A stretch of 58,688 nt of DNA from the NCBI GenBank assembly GCA_947455255.1, contig CANGOA010000003.1, forward strand, positions 1 to 58,688, read 5' to 3'. Shown in pieces: positions 34,164 through 43,749 of this stretch; position 1 is the first letter of the stretch; each line of letters opens with the position of its first letter. Under the pieces are notes generated by a model, which searched no databases, had not been told where the DNA came from, and was given only the letters and a program-made list of their open reading frames with translations. Source of the DNA: Flavobacteriia bacterium. GTDB lineage: Bacteria; Bacteroidota; Bacteroidia; Flavobacteriales_D; Crocinitomicaceae. The translations under genes were made by a program, and so were the position numbers.

Positions 34164-34930
34164 TTATCCTGACTATTTATTTCAATAATTTCTTCATTCG
34201 ACAAGTAGGTTATCAAAACTGCAAGATGAGGTTGTTGTAAACTGAAAAAACTACCTGCAGCGAGTGCGTCTGCTCCGGCTTTTTTTGCATCTTTCAAATT
34301 CTGGAAATTATTTGCACCGCCATTAATGACTGTTGGAATTGTTAAACCTTGGATATATTCTTTTATTAAATCTAAATCATAGCCCTTAAAAGTCCCTTCG
34401 CGTTCTATATTGTTAAAAATAATTTCTCCAACACCTAGCTGCAGGCATTGTTTTATATATGCATGTAATTCAACGTTAATCTTTTGGGTAGCTGATTTAA
34501 TGTATGGGACTATTTTTTTTGTCAACCAATGTTTTTTGAAATCTATGCTTGCGACAATACTTTGTGCACCATAAAGTTTAATCGCATTTTCAATTAATGT
34601 AGGATTGGTGTAAATTAAAGAATTTACAATTATTTTTTCAACGCCAAGCGTAAAAAGTCGCTTTATATCTTCCAATGTTTCAATTCCACCACCATAACCG
34701 ATTGGCATAAAACATTCAGAGCATAATTCTTCTATGTAATCAAAGTCTATTTTTGATTTTCTTTTAGCTGCATTAATGTCAATAATTAGTAATTCATCAA
34801 CCCTTTTTTCATTGAATATTTTAATAGCATTTAATGGATCACCTAAATACTTTGGGTTTTTATAATTTACCGTTTTAACCAATGCACGATTGCTAATTTG
34901 TATAATCGGAATAATTCTTGTTCTTAACAT
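34160..34930 (-). CDS. HisF-like ammonia-channel subunit (AglZ/HisF2/WbuZ type)
   Basis: This 256-residue TIM-barrel protein has RIIPIIQISNRALVKTVNYKNPKYLGDPLNA, IGYGGGIE, VASIDFKKH and INGGANN. At the HisF Asp11 position it has Gln (IIPIIQIS), again arguing for a sugar-amidotransferase channel rather than histidine synthesis. It is of normal length, unlike the 288-residue copy at 3072-3938. It overlaps the HisH-like gene by 7 nt and the polymerase-like gene by 4 nt. Its PP-loop partner is most likely the GT4 fusion encoded divergently at 35687. Confidence 0.87.
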   Translation of the reverse strand: MLRTRIIPIIQISNRALVKTVNYKNPKYLGDPLNAIKIFNEKRVDELLIIDINAAKRKSKIDFDYIEELCSECFMPIGYGGGIETLEDIKRLFTLGVEKIIVNSLIYTNPTLIENAIKLYGAQSIVASIDFKKHWLTKKIVPYIKSATQKINVELHAYIKQCLQLGVGEIIFNNIEREGTFKGYDLDLIKEYIQGLTIPTVINGGANNFQNLKDAKKAGADALAAGSFFSLQQPHLAVLITYLSNEEIIEINSQDK

Positions 34931-35544
34931 AACTCAATGAAGTTTTTCATTAGTTTTAGCCCAAAAACGTGACTTTTTTCAGGATGATACTGTACTCCAA
35001 AAATATTTTCTTTATTGAAAGCCGAAGTGAAATTTCCATGATAATCCGTTTGATGTAAAATATCATTTGATTCATCGCAGGTTACAAAATAAGAATGAAC
35101 AAAATAAAATCGGCTTGGCGTTTCAAAATCTGCATTGAACTTATGGTTTTTGGATTGATTAATTTCATTCCATCCCATATGTGGAATTTTGATTTCGGGT
35201 TGATTTGAGAACTTAAATTTGGTTGTTTTACCTTTGATCCAATTTAATCCGTCAACATTTCCTTCTTCGCTGAAGCTAGTCATCAGTTGCATGCCAAGAC
35301 AAATACCTAGAATAGGTGTTTTATCCTCTAATACTTTTTTATTTAAAATATTGATTATATTTAAATTAGCTAAATTAATCATCGCCTCTTTAAAATTTCC
35401 AACTCCAGGTAAAATCAATTTATCGGCATTTGAAATGTCTTCCATTTTGTTGGAAATTATTGATTGATAACCTGCTTTTTTTACGATGTTTTGTATAGAA
35501 CCAAGATTACCCATACCATAGTCAATGATAACAATCATATTCAT
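34924..35544 (-). CDS. hisH: HisH-like glutamine amidotransferase of the second acetamidino module
   Basis: This 206-residue class I glutaminase has nucleophile Cys82 in GICLGMQ and His185/Glu187 in YHPEKS, with the oxyanion strand PGVGNF. It starts the long minus-strand operon that continues down to 27989. The ATG at 35544 is used; ATG 35538 is also possible. A 142-bp spacer separates it from the divergent GT4-amidotransferase fusion, so both may share control. It is clearly a distinct copy from the HisH at 2449. Confidence 0.88.
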   Translation of the reverse strand: MNMIVIIDYGMGNLGSIQNIVKKAGYQSIISNKMEDISNADKLILPGVGNFKEAMINLANLNIINILNKKVLEDKTPILGICLGMQLMTSFSEEGNVDGLNWIKGKTTKFKFSNQPEIKIPHMGWNEINQSKNHKFNADFETPSRFYFVHSYFVTCDESNDILHQTDYHGNFTSAFNKENIFGVQYHPEKSHVFGLKLMKNFIELC

Positions 35545-35658
35545 ATTTTAATTTGTAAAAATAATCAAGAAACTAGTATAAAAGACTAATATTTAGTAAA
35601 ATTTACCTAAGCTAAAAAGTAAATTTTGCTTATTTAAATTAGTAACTTACTTTTTGTG

Positions 35659-35666
35659 TAGTTTTG
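35659..35666 (+). promoter_or_regulatory. putative -7 box of the GT4-amidotransferase fusion gene
   Basis: TAGTTTTG fits TAnnTTTG and lies 20 bp before the start at 35687. It is in the divergent spacer 35545-35686. No good -33 box is seen at the proper distance, and no matching box was found for the minus-strand operon. Confidence 0.35.
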
Positions 35667-35686
35667 TTTACCTTTTTTGCTAAATT

Positions 35687-38044
35687 ATGAAAGTATTATT
35701 ACTATCTACAACATCTTTTCCATTTGGTTATTCGGAGCCTCTTTTAGCTGACTTGATTAATTATGCATCTGATTTTGATCAAGTTATAGTATTACAACCG
35801 AAACCAACTTCTTTACCATTGTTATATGATTTACCTCACAATGTTTCCATTGTTTATTTGAAAGATTCGTTAACAATTTTTGAAAAATTAAGTGGACTTA
35901 AGTCTTTTTTTAATCGATATATTTTTGACGAAATAAAAGTTTCAAAGCAACGAGGTATTAAAATTAGTTTACAATTTTTAAAGGTTTTATTAAATTATTT
36001 TAGTCTTGCCTCAAAAAATAAAAAGCATATTCAATCACTTATTGACGAATATGCTACTGAGTTTACTGATTTCTATTTTTATAGTTATTGGTGTATAGAA
36101 GCAACGTTAGCTGCTAGTTTAATAAAATCCAAACAGTCTAATTTAAGCGTGATATCTCGTATGCATGCTTTTGATTTATATGAGGAAAGACATAGTCCTA
36201 ATTACTTGCCTTTTAGAGGCTTGCTAAGTAAGACGTTAAATAATATTGTGTTTGTTTCTGAACAAGGGATGAACTATTTTATATCGAAGTATAACTTTTT
36301 GGAGGGGTTTGAAGAGAAAAAATGCATTGTAGGTCGACTTGGAGTTTTTAAAGAAAATGAAGAGAAGTATTCTCCCCTAATTTATAACAAACGAGAATTT
36401 GTAATTGTTAGCTGTAGTTCTCTAATCCCTTTAAAACGCGTACATTTAATTATCGAAGCCCTTTCTGAGATAAAAAATCAATCTATATATTGGGTTCATT
36501 TTGGAAATGGCGTGCTTGAAAAAGAGTTGCTTACATTATCAACTACGCTTTTAGGTAATTCGTCCATTCGATTCGAATTTAAAGGATTTGTTTTAAATCA
36601 AGAGATAAAAAATTATTTCGCCAATAATCCGGTAGACTTGTTTGTAAATACTAGTAAATACGAAGGTTTACCAATTAGCATGATGGAAGCTATGGCTTTT
36701 GGAATACCATGTGTTGGAACGGATGTCGGGGGCGTGTCAGAAATTATTGAAGATCATAAGAATGGATATTTGTTATCCGTAGATTTTTTACCGATTGATT
36801 TAACAAATACAATTAGTAAATTTTTTGAATTAGACGAAGAAGAAAGAAAACGTTTTCAACTATTAGCAATAAATACTTGGAAGACAAAGTTTCATGGATT
36901 AAATAATTTAAAAGCTTTAAAATCTTCTCTGCTAAAGCAAAAAAAACAATGTGTTAGATGTTTGTTTGATAATGAAATGTATGTAAACATACTTTTTGAT
37001 AATCAAGGACTTTGCAATGTTTGTAGAGCAAATGAAAAATTAAAGAAAAAAACGATTTTTTCTGAAGATTTGAAAACGGAAAAATTAAATGATTTATTAA
37101 CAGAAATTCGAAAACGAAAACATAAAAAATACGATTGTTTGATTGGTTTAAGTGGAGGAGTGGATAGTTCTTATGTAGTTTACAAAGCAAAAGAATGGGG
37201 GTTAAATCCCTTGATTCTTCATATAGATAATGGATGGAATTCGGAATTAGCTTCTATGAATATAGAAAACATAGTTAAGAAAATGGGGTTTGATTTGTAT
37301 ACCTATGTGATTAATTGGTCTGAAATGAAAGATATTCAGTTATCCTTTTTAAAATCATCCGTAGTTGACATTGATTTACCGATGGATAATGCTATTATGG
37401 CGGTTCAATTTAAGATTGCAAATAAGTTCGGCATTCAACATATTTTATCTGGTATTAATACAGCTACCGAAGGATGGATGCCTACGGATTTTAGTCACTA
37501 TAAATTAGATTCATTAAATATAAAGTCAATACAACGAAAGTTTGGATCTGTAAAATTAAAAACCTTCCCAACCGTAAGTCCATTGCAATTTAAATGGAAT
37601 ATTAAAATTCGTAAAATTAAGTTTTGTGCACCTCTTGATTTTATTAATTTTAATAAGGCAGATGCTAAAGAAACTTTAATTCGTGAGTTTGGTTGGAGAG
37701 ACTATGGTGGAAAACACTATGAAAATGTTTTTACGAAGTTTTATCAAGGGGTTATTCTTCCTGATAAATTTAATTTTGACAAACGAATATCTCATTTGTC
37801 TGTGCTATTAAGCTCTGGTCAGATTAATAAATCAGAAGCAGAGGAGACGATGAAAATCCCTCCCTATAAAATAGAGGAATACATGGATGATAAACTTTTT
37901 TTCTGTAAAAAAATCGGTTTGACTGAAGTTGAATTTGATGAAATAATGAAAAGAAATCCAGTAAGTCATCTAACGTTTACTTCCTATGTGAACATTATCA
38001 ACAAATTAATAAAAGTGAAAAAGATATTAACTTTTTACAAATAA
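35687..38044 (+). CDS. fusion of a GT4 glycosyltransferase with an N-acetyl sugar amidotransferase
   Basis: This 785-residue two-domain protein starts with residues 1-405, a complete GT-B glycosyltransferase: VLLLSTTSFPFGYSEPLLADL, RMHAFDLYEE, VSCSSLIPLKRVHLIIEAL, and E326-x7-E334 in YEGLPISMMEAMAFGIP. After a linker of only about 15 residues a WbpG/WbuX amidotransferase follows, with C422xxC425 and C443xxC446, then the PP-loop SGGVDS at 489-494 and the C-terminal family helices. Two separate enzymes are thus joined: one that makes the acetamidino group and one that may transfer the sugar that carries it. The partner HisH/HisF genes are divergent at 34160-35544. The C-terminal 18 nt overlap the convergent membrane protein gene. 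Confidence 0.87.
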   Translation: MKVLLLSTTSFPFGYSEPLLADLINYASDFDQVIVLQPKPTSLPLLYDLPHNVSIVYLKDSLTIFEKLSGLKSFFNRYIFDEIKVSKQRGIKISLQFLKVLLNYFSLASKNKKHIQSLIDEYATEFTDFYFYSYWCIEATLAASLIKSKQSNLSVISRMHAFDLYEERHSPNYLPFRGLLSKTLNNIVFVSEQGMNYFISKYNFLEGFEEKKCIVGRLGVFKENEEKYSPLIYNKREFVIVSCSSLIPLKRVHLIIEALSEIKNQSIYWVHFGNGVLEKELLTLSTTLLGNSSIRFEFKGFVLNQEIKNYFANNPVDLFVNTSKYEGLPISMMEAMAFGIPCVGTDVGGVSEIIEDHKNGYLLSVDFLPIDLTNTISKFFELDEEERKRFQLLAINTWKTKFHGLNNLKALKSSLLKQKKQCVRCLFDNEMYVNILFDNQGLCNVCRANEKLKKKTIFSEDLKTEKLNDLLTEIRKRKHKKYDCLIGLSGGVDSSYVVYKAKEWGLNPLILHIDNGWNSELASMNIENIVKKMGFDLYTYVINWSEMKDIQLSFLKSSVVDIDLPMDNAIMAVQFKIANKFGIQHILSGINTATEGWMPTDFSHYKLDSLNIKSIQRKFGSVKLKTFPTVSPLQFKWNIKIRKIKFCAPLDFINFNKADAKETLIREFGWRDYGGKHYENVFTKFYQGVILPDKFNFDKRISHLSVLLSSGQINKSEAEETMKIPPYKIEEYMDDKLFFCKKIGLTEVEFDEIMKRNPVSHLTFTSYVNIINKLIKVKKILTFYK

Positions 38045-39970
38045 AATTCTGTCCCCTGTTTTAGAGTCTACAAGAGAATCATTAATTATTTTTCGAACTG
38101 AAAAAGGGATGGTAGAATTTTGTTTAGTAAGTATTATTTGAATTTTGTATTTTTTTATAAAGTTAAAAATATGTTGTTCATATTGAATCGCATTTATTTT
38201 TTTATTTTTCAGCAAATAAATTTGATGATTCCAGTTTGTGAATCTGCTTGATAAAGAGTTTTTCGGGTATTTGTAGTAGGGGTAATTCAAAGAATATAGG
38301 TTAAAGTAATCTAAGGTTAAAATAAATTCACAAGGATAGTAACCATACCAATATCCTGGCTGAATAGTTTTAGCGTCTATGTCGCTTAATAAGTATGCGA
38401 TTTTAGGGTTTTTATAAGTTGATAAAATTGAAACAGCTTTCATTGTAAAAGATGAATCTTGAATTTTATTAATACTTATTTCCCTTCTTGTTTTACAATT
38501 TTGGTAGGTTTTACTGAAATTAATACTAGAAATTAAAATGGATGTGAAAATTATAATGCAAGCAATCCATTTTTTGTTTGATTCTATTGAGTTTATTAAT
38601 ATTATTATAATAGTTACATTTAATAATGGCAATATATACGTTAGGAATTGAGCAGAGTTGAATCCTTCAATGAATGGACGTGTACAAACACCTACGAATA
38701 AACAAACAAATGAAAAAGTTATTGCTTTTTTATTGTCAAGAATGTTCTGTTTATTTTTGAATGAAATCAAGAAATAGGTCCCATATGTTATTATAAGCCA
38801 AAAGATTGTATAGATAAATTTTAGAATAATTTTAATTAGTTCACCCTTTAAGTTAAGTGTTGAAGACAAAGTGTTAATACTGGTTTGCTTTTCAATATCA
38901 TACCCGCCATTTATTTTGTAGTAGATCAAGATAAATAACACAACCAATGAAATCGGAAGAATGTTAGTTAGTAAAGTTCTAAACTCTCTATTTTTAATGT
39001 AATCTATTGTCGAAACAATTACTAAGCCACCCATAATTCCTGGAAGAAGTCCAATGTTAAGTAATGGAGTAAATGCGAGTATTATGTAGGCTTTTTCTTT
39101 GGATGTTTTTTTTAATAATATCAGGAATAAGATTGCGATAATGTAAAAAGTTAAATGTTTTTGTCCATGATAACTAAAAGGAAGTGTATTAAAAAAAAAA
39201 CCTACATTTTCAAAAATCACTGTATTTATCGACAATAAATTTCCTACATCAAATAATTCACGAAATATTTTCAGATCAATTACACCGATAAAAAGTAAAC
39301 TAAATGAAAATCCAAGTTTATAAATGAATTTATATCGATTAAAAATAGAAACTATTCCAGTTAGGTAAATTGTTAATAATAATGGATATGCTATATATAT
39401 TAAGGAATATCCAATTTTTAATTTTGGGAAAATTGAAACAAATGAAGAGGTTAGCCATAATTCGGGATAGTGGTAAGGTGTTCTTTTAGGTACATTGGTT
39501 GGAAATAGACTATTTAGTGCCCCGTATTTGCTTTCAAAACCGTTTTTCATGTGAAAAATTATCTCAGAATAATTATTCACATCGATAGGTAATAAGTTCC
39601 ATTTTCCAAATTGAGAAAATAATAAGAATTGAATCATTATTACAGGTAAAGCAATACTATTTATTTTTAAAAGTTCTTTTTTGTCAAATAATTTTCGTTC
39701 AAATCGAGAAGGAGGATTGCTTTTTAGTAAAAAAAAGATTGGAATTAAAAATCCAATTAATATTGTATTTACATGTGTATAAACTAACGCAGGAAAAAGT
39801 ATAAATGGAAGAGTACCTAAAATCAATTTGAAAAATGGTCTATGTTGTATTACATTAGTAGAAAATTTAAAAGGGAGTGAAAGAAAATGACCAGTAAGAT
39901 ATATGATATTTAATGCAACTAAAAAAAATATTATGTATGTATAATGAGGGTGTAAATAAAAGTCGTTCAT
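38027..39970 (-). CDS. large multi-pass membrane protein, GT-C-like glycosyltransferase candidate
   Basis: This 647-residue protein has some twelve or more hydrophobic helices in the first 490 residues and a soluble C-terminal domain of about 150 residues. The loop FESKYGALNSLFPTNVPKRTPYHYPELWL, with Tyr-His-Tyr-Pro-Glu, resembles the first periplasmic loop of GT-C enzymes, but no catalytic Asp/Glu could be fixed. It is divergent (78 bp) from a GtrB-like GT2, which may make its lipid-linked donor. A run of ten T codes for Phe residues at about 39191-39200. Function is inferred from topology and context only. Confidence 0.5.
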   Translation of the reverse strand: MNDFYLHPHYTYIIFFLVALNIIYLTGHFLSLPFKFSTNVIQHRPFFKLILGTLPFILFPALVYTHVNTILIGFLIPIFFLLKSNPPSRFERKLFDKKELLKINSIALPVIMIQFLLFSQFGKWNLLPIDVNNYSEIIFHMKNGFESKYGALNSLFPTNVPKRTPYHYPELWLTSSFVSIFPKLKIGYSLIYIAYPLLLTIYLTGIVSIFNRYKFIYKLGFSFSLLFIGVIDLKIFRELFDVGNLLSINTVIFENVGFFFNTLPFSYHGQKHLTFYIIAILFLILLKKTSKEKAYIILAFTPLLNIGLLPGIMGGLVIVSTIDYIKNREFRTLLTNILPISLVVLFILIYYKINGGYDIEKQTSINTLSSTLNLKGELIKIILKFIYTIFWLIITYGTYFLISFKNKQNILDNKKAITFSFVCLFVGVCTRPFIEGFNSAQFLTYILPLLNVTIIIILINSIESNKKWIACIIIFTSILISSINFSKTYQNCKTRREISINKIQDSSFTMKAVSILSTYKNPKIAYLLSDIDAKTIQPGYWYGYYPCEFILTLDYFNLYSLNYPYYKYPKNSLSSRFTNWNHQIYLLKNKKINAIQYEQHIFNFIKKYKIQIILTKQNSTIPFSVRKIINDSLVDSKTGDRILFVKS

Positions 39971-40005
39971 ATCGTTTTTTATGCTAAATTACTAAAAGAA
40001 TATGC

Positions 40006-40013
40006 TACTTTTG
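40006..40013 (+). promoter_or_regulatory. putative -7 box of the GtrB-like gene
   Basis: TACTTTTG fits TAnnTTTG, 35 bp before the start at 40049 and within the 78-bp divergent spacer 39971-40048. Only this element of the promoter is clear. Confidence 0.33.
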
Positions 40014-40048
40014 TTTGTTAAAGCAATATTTAGTTATTACAATTAATT

Positions 40049-40999
40049 ATGAGTTTAATTAAAAAGATACGACTTGGTGTTATTTTACCTTGCTATAACG
40101 AAGAAGCAGTGTTACAATTAAGTGCAGAAAAGCTTCGTGCTAAATTTTTAGATTTAATAGCAGCTAATTTAATAACGAAAGATAGTTTTGTTTGTTTTGT
40201 GGACGATGGAAGTAGAGATTCAACATGGGAAATTATTGAAAATTTAACAAAAGAACCAATTTTCAAAGGAATTAAATTAGCGACAAATTTTGGTCACCAA
40301 AATGCAATACTTGCTGGAATGTTTACTTGTAAAACTATGGCTGACTGCATAATAACAATAGATGCAGATTTACAAGATGATATTGATGTTTTTGATAAAA
40401 TGATTAATGCTTATTGCGAAGGGAGTCTAATTGTGTATGGAGTTAGAGACAATCGCGATAGTGACACGTTTTTCAAGAAATTTACAGCTCAATCTTTTTA
40501 TAAATTAATGCAATGGATGAAAGTTAAGTCGGTGTATAATCATGCAGATTTTCGTTTCATTGATTCACGAGTTATTACTGAATTAGAAAAATTTAACGAG
40601 GTTTCTTTGTTTTTACGTGGTATTTTTCCGTTAATTGGATTTAAATCATCCAATGTATATTATGCTAGATCCCCAAGACTTGCTGGTGAAACAAAGTATC
40701 CAATCAGTAAAATGTTGAATTTTGCCTGGAATGGGATAACTTCTTTTTCTACAACACCACTTAGATTTATATTTTATGTTGGAATTGTGATGTTTTTATT
40801 GTCTTTATTTTTTGGTGTTTGGGTTACTATCTCTGCATTAAACGGAAATGCTATTAAAGGATGGTCCTCCACTTTACTTGTAAATCTTATATTTTCCGGA
40901 ATAAACATGATTTGTTTAGGTATTATTGGTGAGTATATTGGTAAAATATATCAAGAGGTAAAGAAAAGACCTAGGTATATAATAGATGAAATAATATAA
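40049..40999 (+). CDS. GtrB/ArnC-like GT2, undecaprenyl-phosphate glycosyltransferase
   Basis: This 316-residue protein has GVILPCYNEEAVL, FVDDGSRDSTWEII, ATNFGHQNAILAGM and IDADLQDDIDVFDKMI (metal site), then two C-terminal membrane helices (about 238-262 and 275-300). This is the layout of GtrB/ArnC/YfdH-type enzymes, which transfer a sugar from a nucleotide to undecaprenyl phosphate on the cytoplasmic face. The next gene, 26 bp downstream, and the divergent gene 78 bp upstream both encode polytopic membrane proteins, so this enzyme could serve either as donor maker for serotype-type side-chain glycosylation. Confidence 0.86.
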   Translation: MSLIKKIRLGVILPCYNEEAVLQLSAEKLRAKFLDLIAANLITKDSFVCFVDDGSRDSTWEIIENLTKEPIFKGIKLATNFGHQNAILAGMFTCKTMADCIITIDADLQDDIDVFDKMINAYCEGSLIVYGVRDNRDSDTFFKKFTAQSFYKLMQWMKVKSVYNHADFRFIDSRVITELEKFNEVSLFLRGIFPLIGFKSSNVYYARSPRLAGETKYPISKMLNFAWNGITSFSTTPLRFIFYVGIVMFLLSLFFGVWVTISALNGNAIKGWSSTLLVNLIFSGINMICLGIIGEYIGKIYQEVKKRPRYIIDEII

Positions 41000-41025
41000 T
41001 TTTATCATTTCTAAACTCTTATACT

Positions 41026-42627
41026 ATGGTTTCTATCTCTAAGACTTCCGCTATTTATTTATTTTTGATTGTTCTGATTTCCTATATAGTTGCTCAGACA
41101 GCGCTTTCCAAACGTAATGTATTTGATCGTACAAATGTTCCTGTGTATGATGGTGTAATGTACGAGTATCAACAATTAAAAAGGTATCAGAAGTTCGATG
41201 GTGATTTTAGCTTAAAAAACAGATTTAGTCAAAGTGTTTATGAATATCGAGGCAATCCTGTTGGAGGAATGTACTCCCTGTTATTAACCTTTTTCGCACC
41301 GACCTTCCTTCAGAATGATATAGATATATTAATAAGGTCTTTTATCGGATTAGTTTTGTTTAACTTGGCGTTTTTCACCCTTTTTAGAAGAAGGTATTCA
41401 GAATGGTGGACATTTTGTCTTTTATTATTGATTAGTCAAGTTCCTGTTATTCACGATTATAGAATAGGGGTAGGAGCATATACACCAGAATTAATAGGTG
41501 CTATTTATCTTTTAGCGGGTTACTTTTTTTTATACCAATTTATTTTATATAAGAGGAATATTTTTTTCATAATTGGAATTGTTAGTTTTTTATTTCCGCT
41601 TTCTTTTAGGTACAATTTTTTCGCCTATGCTTCTTTATTATCACTGCCATTAATTTTTTTATTTATTCGAGATTTTTCAAGTTTTAATTATAAAAGATAT
41701 CGTTTAATTTTGCTTTTTGGGATTCTAATCATTCTAATTTATCTTCTTAATTTCTTTTATCATTTCCATAATTTTTATGGTTATTACACCAAGGTATGTT
41801 ATGCAATTGGTAATTTAAAAGACTCTCTTTTATTTTATAGTTTAAATATCAAGGAGTTTTATGGCAAGTTATTTTTGATATTATTACTATTTGTATTTAT
41901 TGGTAATATTTTATTTAAGAGATCAATCAATATTTCTACTAATAAAGTTTTAGGTAATGTTTTAATGGTTATATACCCATATATGGTGTATAGTGGTTTT
42001 GTAATTTTTATTATGAATTCAACAAATACACCGCATATTATGTCTATATCCTTGTTTTTTGGGGTATTAATTCTACCTATTTTTCAATTTTTTAGACTTC
42101 AGACAACATTTGAATTTCAAAGCAATAAATTGTTGAAAATTACTTTCAGTGTTTTAGTGGTGTTATTTTGTTTAGGTTCATTCCTTTCAAATTATTTGTT
42201 TAATAAAAATTCACATCCAGAGAAAGCGTATACTACTCAGAGATTTACAGTTGATTATATTAAAAAACATCCAATTAAATCAATGTTTAATTGTTACGAT
42301 GCAATGTTAGACATTCCTATAAATACGAGTTTATTTAATGAAAATAAAAAAATGGTTGAGTATACGGGGACTTTTGTTATACATGATATTTATTTGCATT
42401 ATACCTGTAAAAATTTTAAAATTTGTTTGGATCAATATGTTAATCAAATAAATAAAGCAGATTTAATAGTAATAAATGAAAAAGAGACCGATCCGTATAT
42501 TTTTCCAATGGCTAAAAAAATACGAATTAAATTAAGAGCATTACTTTTAACTTCAAAAACACATAAATTGGTTTTTAAAAAATATTTTCCCTATTATGGA
42601 AATATACTTTTTTACCGAATGCGTTAA
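41026..42627 (+). CDS. multi-pass membrane protein, GtrC/GT-C-like transferase candidate
   Basis: This 533-residue protein has an N-terminal helix (YLFLIVLISYIVAQTAL), a loop of about 60 residues with FDRTNVPVYDGVMYEYQQL where acidic residues could be catalytic, about ten more hydrophobic helices, and a soluble C-terminal part of about 110 residues. It stands directly behind the GtrB-like gene, so the pair looks like a gtrB-gtrC type cassette without the gtrA flippase. No family motif allows a firm class. Its stop abuts the stop of the convergent GT4 gene with no intervening base. Confidence 0.5.
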   Translation: MVSISKTSAIYLFLIVLISYIVAQTALSKRNVFDRTNVPVYDGVMYEYQQLKRYQKFDGDFSLKNRFSQSVYEYRGNPVGGMYSLLLTFFAPTFLQNDIDILIRSFIGLVLFNLAFFTLFRRRYSEWWTFCLLLLISQVPVIHDYRIGVGAYTPELIGAIYLLAGYFFLYQFILYKRNIFFIIGIVSFLFPLSFRYNFFAYASLLSLPLIFLFIRDFSSFNYKRYRLILLFGILIILIYLLNFFYHFHNFYGYYTKVCYAIGNLKDSLLFYSLNIKEFYGKLFLILLLFVFIGNILFKRSINISTNKVLGNVLMVIYPYMVYSGFVIFIMNSTNTPHIMSISLFFGVLILPIFQFFRLQTTFEFQSNKLLKITFSVLVVLFCLGSFLSNYLFNKNSHPEKAYTTQRFTVDYIKKHPIKSMFNCYDAMLDIPINTSLFNENKKMVEYTGTFVIHDIYLHYTCKNFKICLDQYVNQINKADLIVINEKETDPYIFPMAKKIRIKLRALLLTSKTHKLVFKKYFPYYGNILFYRMR

Positions 42628-43749
42628 TCAGGATTTATAAATATTTAACAATTTGATGACATAGTTTTTAATGTCAAATTGCTGACTAAATTCCACACCC
42701 TTTTTTTGAAAATGTTGATAAAGTTGTTGGTCTCTATAAAGTTCAATGATTTTTTCTGCAAACTCATCAGGTTTAGGTTGGTCTAAAATAAATCCATTTT
42801 CATAATTAGTAATCAATTCTTTGTTTCCTTGTCCATTAATTGATACAATTGGTGTGCCACTCGCCATCGCTTCTAATAAAACCAATCCAAAAGGTTCGTA
42901 CGTTGCGGAATGAACAAATACATCCGCATTGGTTAAACAAGCTGCAATGTCTTTTTGATTTCCTAGAAGGTGAATGACATGTTGAAGGTTTAACCTTTCA
43001 ATTTTATTTGCTAACTCCTTTTTCAATTTACCATCACCTACAATGGAAAGTTCTACATCGATATGCTGGTTGATTAATTCAGCAACGACATCAATTAAGA
43101 ATGTTTGGTTCTTCTTCTTTACTAAGCTACCAATTGCAATTAATTTTAATTTGTTCGATGGTATTTTATTTGAAGAGATGAAGTTTGATGTATCAATCGA
43201 GTTTGGTAAATAGAAAATATTGTCATTTAATTTTTTAGGTAAATATTTTAAACTGTAATTCGTAGTATCTCTTGAGATTGATATGAATTTATTATTCGTT
43301 TTTTTATAACGATTGAAAATCCACCAACGTTCAAAAAGTTCGGTTACATTTTTCTTTTTAGACAGATTAAATCGTGGTTTGAATTGTCTAATGTTATCAT
43401 GAACGTGAGTGAAATATCGAATGTTTTTATGTAAAGTGTATCTGCTAATTATTTCAGATTCAAAAAGATGAGAATGAATTATGTGCGGTTTAAAATCTAA
43501 TAGTATGGATTCAAATTCACTATTATCAAACGAATGCGGTTTTTTAATAGATAAAGAACATTTGTTTTTTAAGATGATTGTATTGAAGTGAGTCGGTAGA
43601 TCATATTCAATTTCATTTTCTAATAAAATCAGTGTTACAACGATATTGGGAGTGTTGGCTAATTGACTACATATGTCAATCGTGAGTCGTTCAGCGCCAC
43701 CCATCTTTAAATTTGTAATTACATGTAGTATACGTAATTCGGAATTCAT
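42628..43749 (-). CDS. GT4-type glycosyltransferase
   Basis: This 373-residue GT-B enzyme has ILHVITNLKMGGAERLTIDI at the N-terminus, HSHLFESEII, AIGSLVKKKNQTFLIDVVAEL at the start of the donor domain, VGDGKLKKEL, and E-x7-E in ATYEPFGLVLLEAMASGTPIV. All motifs are those of active GT4 enzymes. It is the last of four genes on the minus strand (47384-42628); its start overlaps the methyltransferase stop by 4 nt. Confidence 0.88.
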   Translation of the reverse strand: MNSELRILHVITNLKMGGAERLTIDICSQLANTPNIVVTLILLENEIEYDLPTHFNTIILKNKCSLSIKKPHSFDNSEFESILLDFKPHIIHSHLFESEIISRYTLHKNIRYFTHVHDNIRQFKPRFNLSKKKNVTELFERWWIFNRYKKTNNKFISISRDTTNYSLKYLPKKLNDNIFYLPNSIDTSNFISSNKIPSNKLKLIAIGSLVKKKNQTFLIDVVAELINQHIDVELSIVGDGKLKKELANKIERLNLQHVIHLLGNQKDIAACLTNADVFVHSATYEPFGLVLLEAMASGTPIVSINGQGNKELITNYENGFILDQPKPDEFAEKIIELYRDQQLYQHFQKKGVEFSQQFDIKNYVIKLLNIYKS

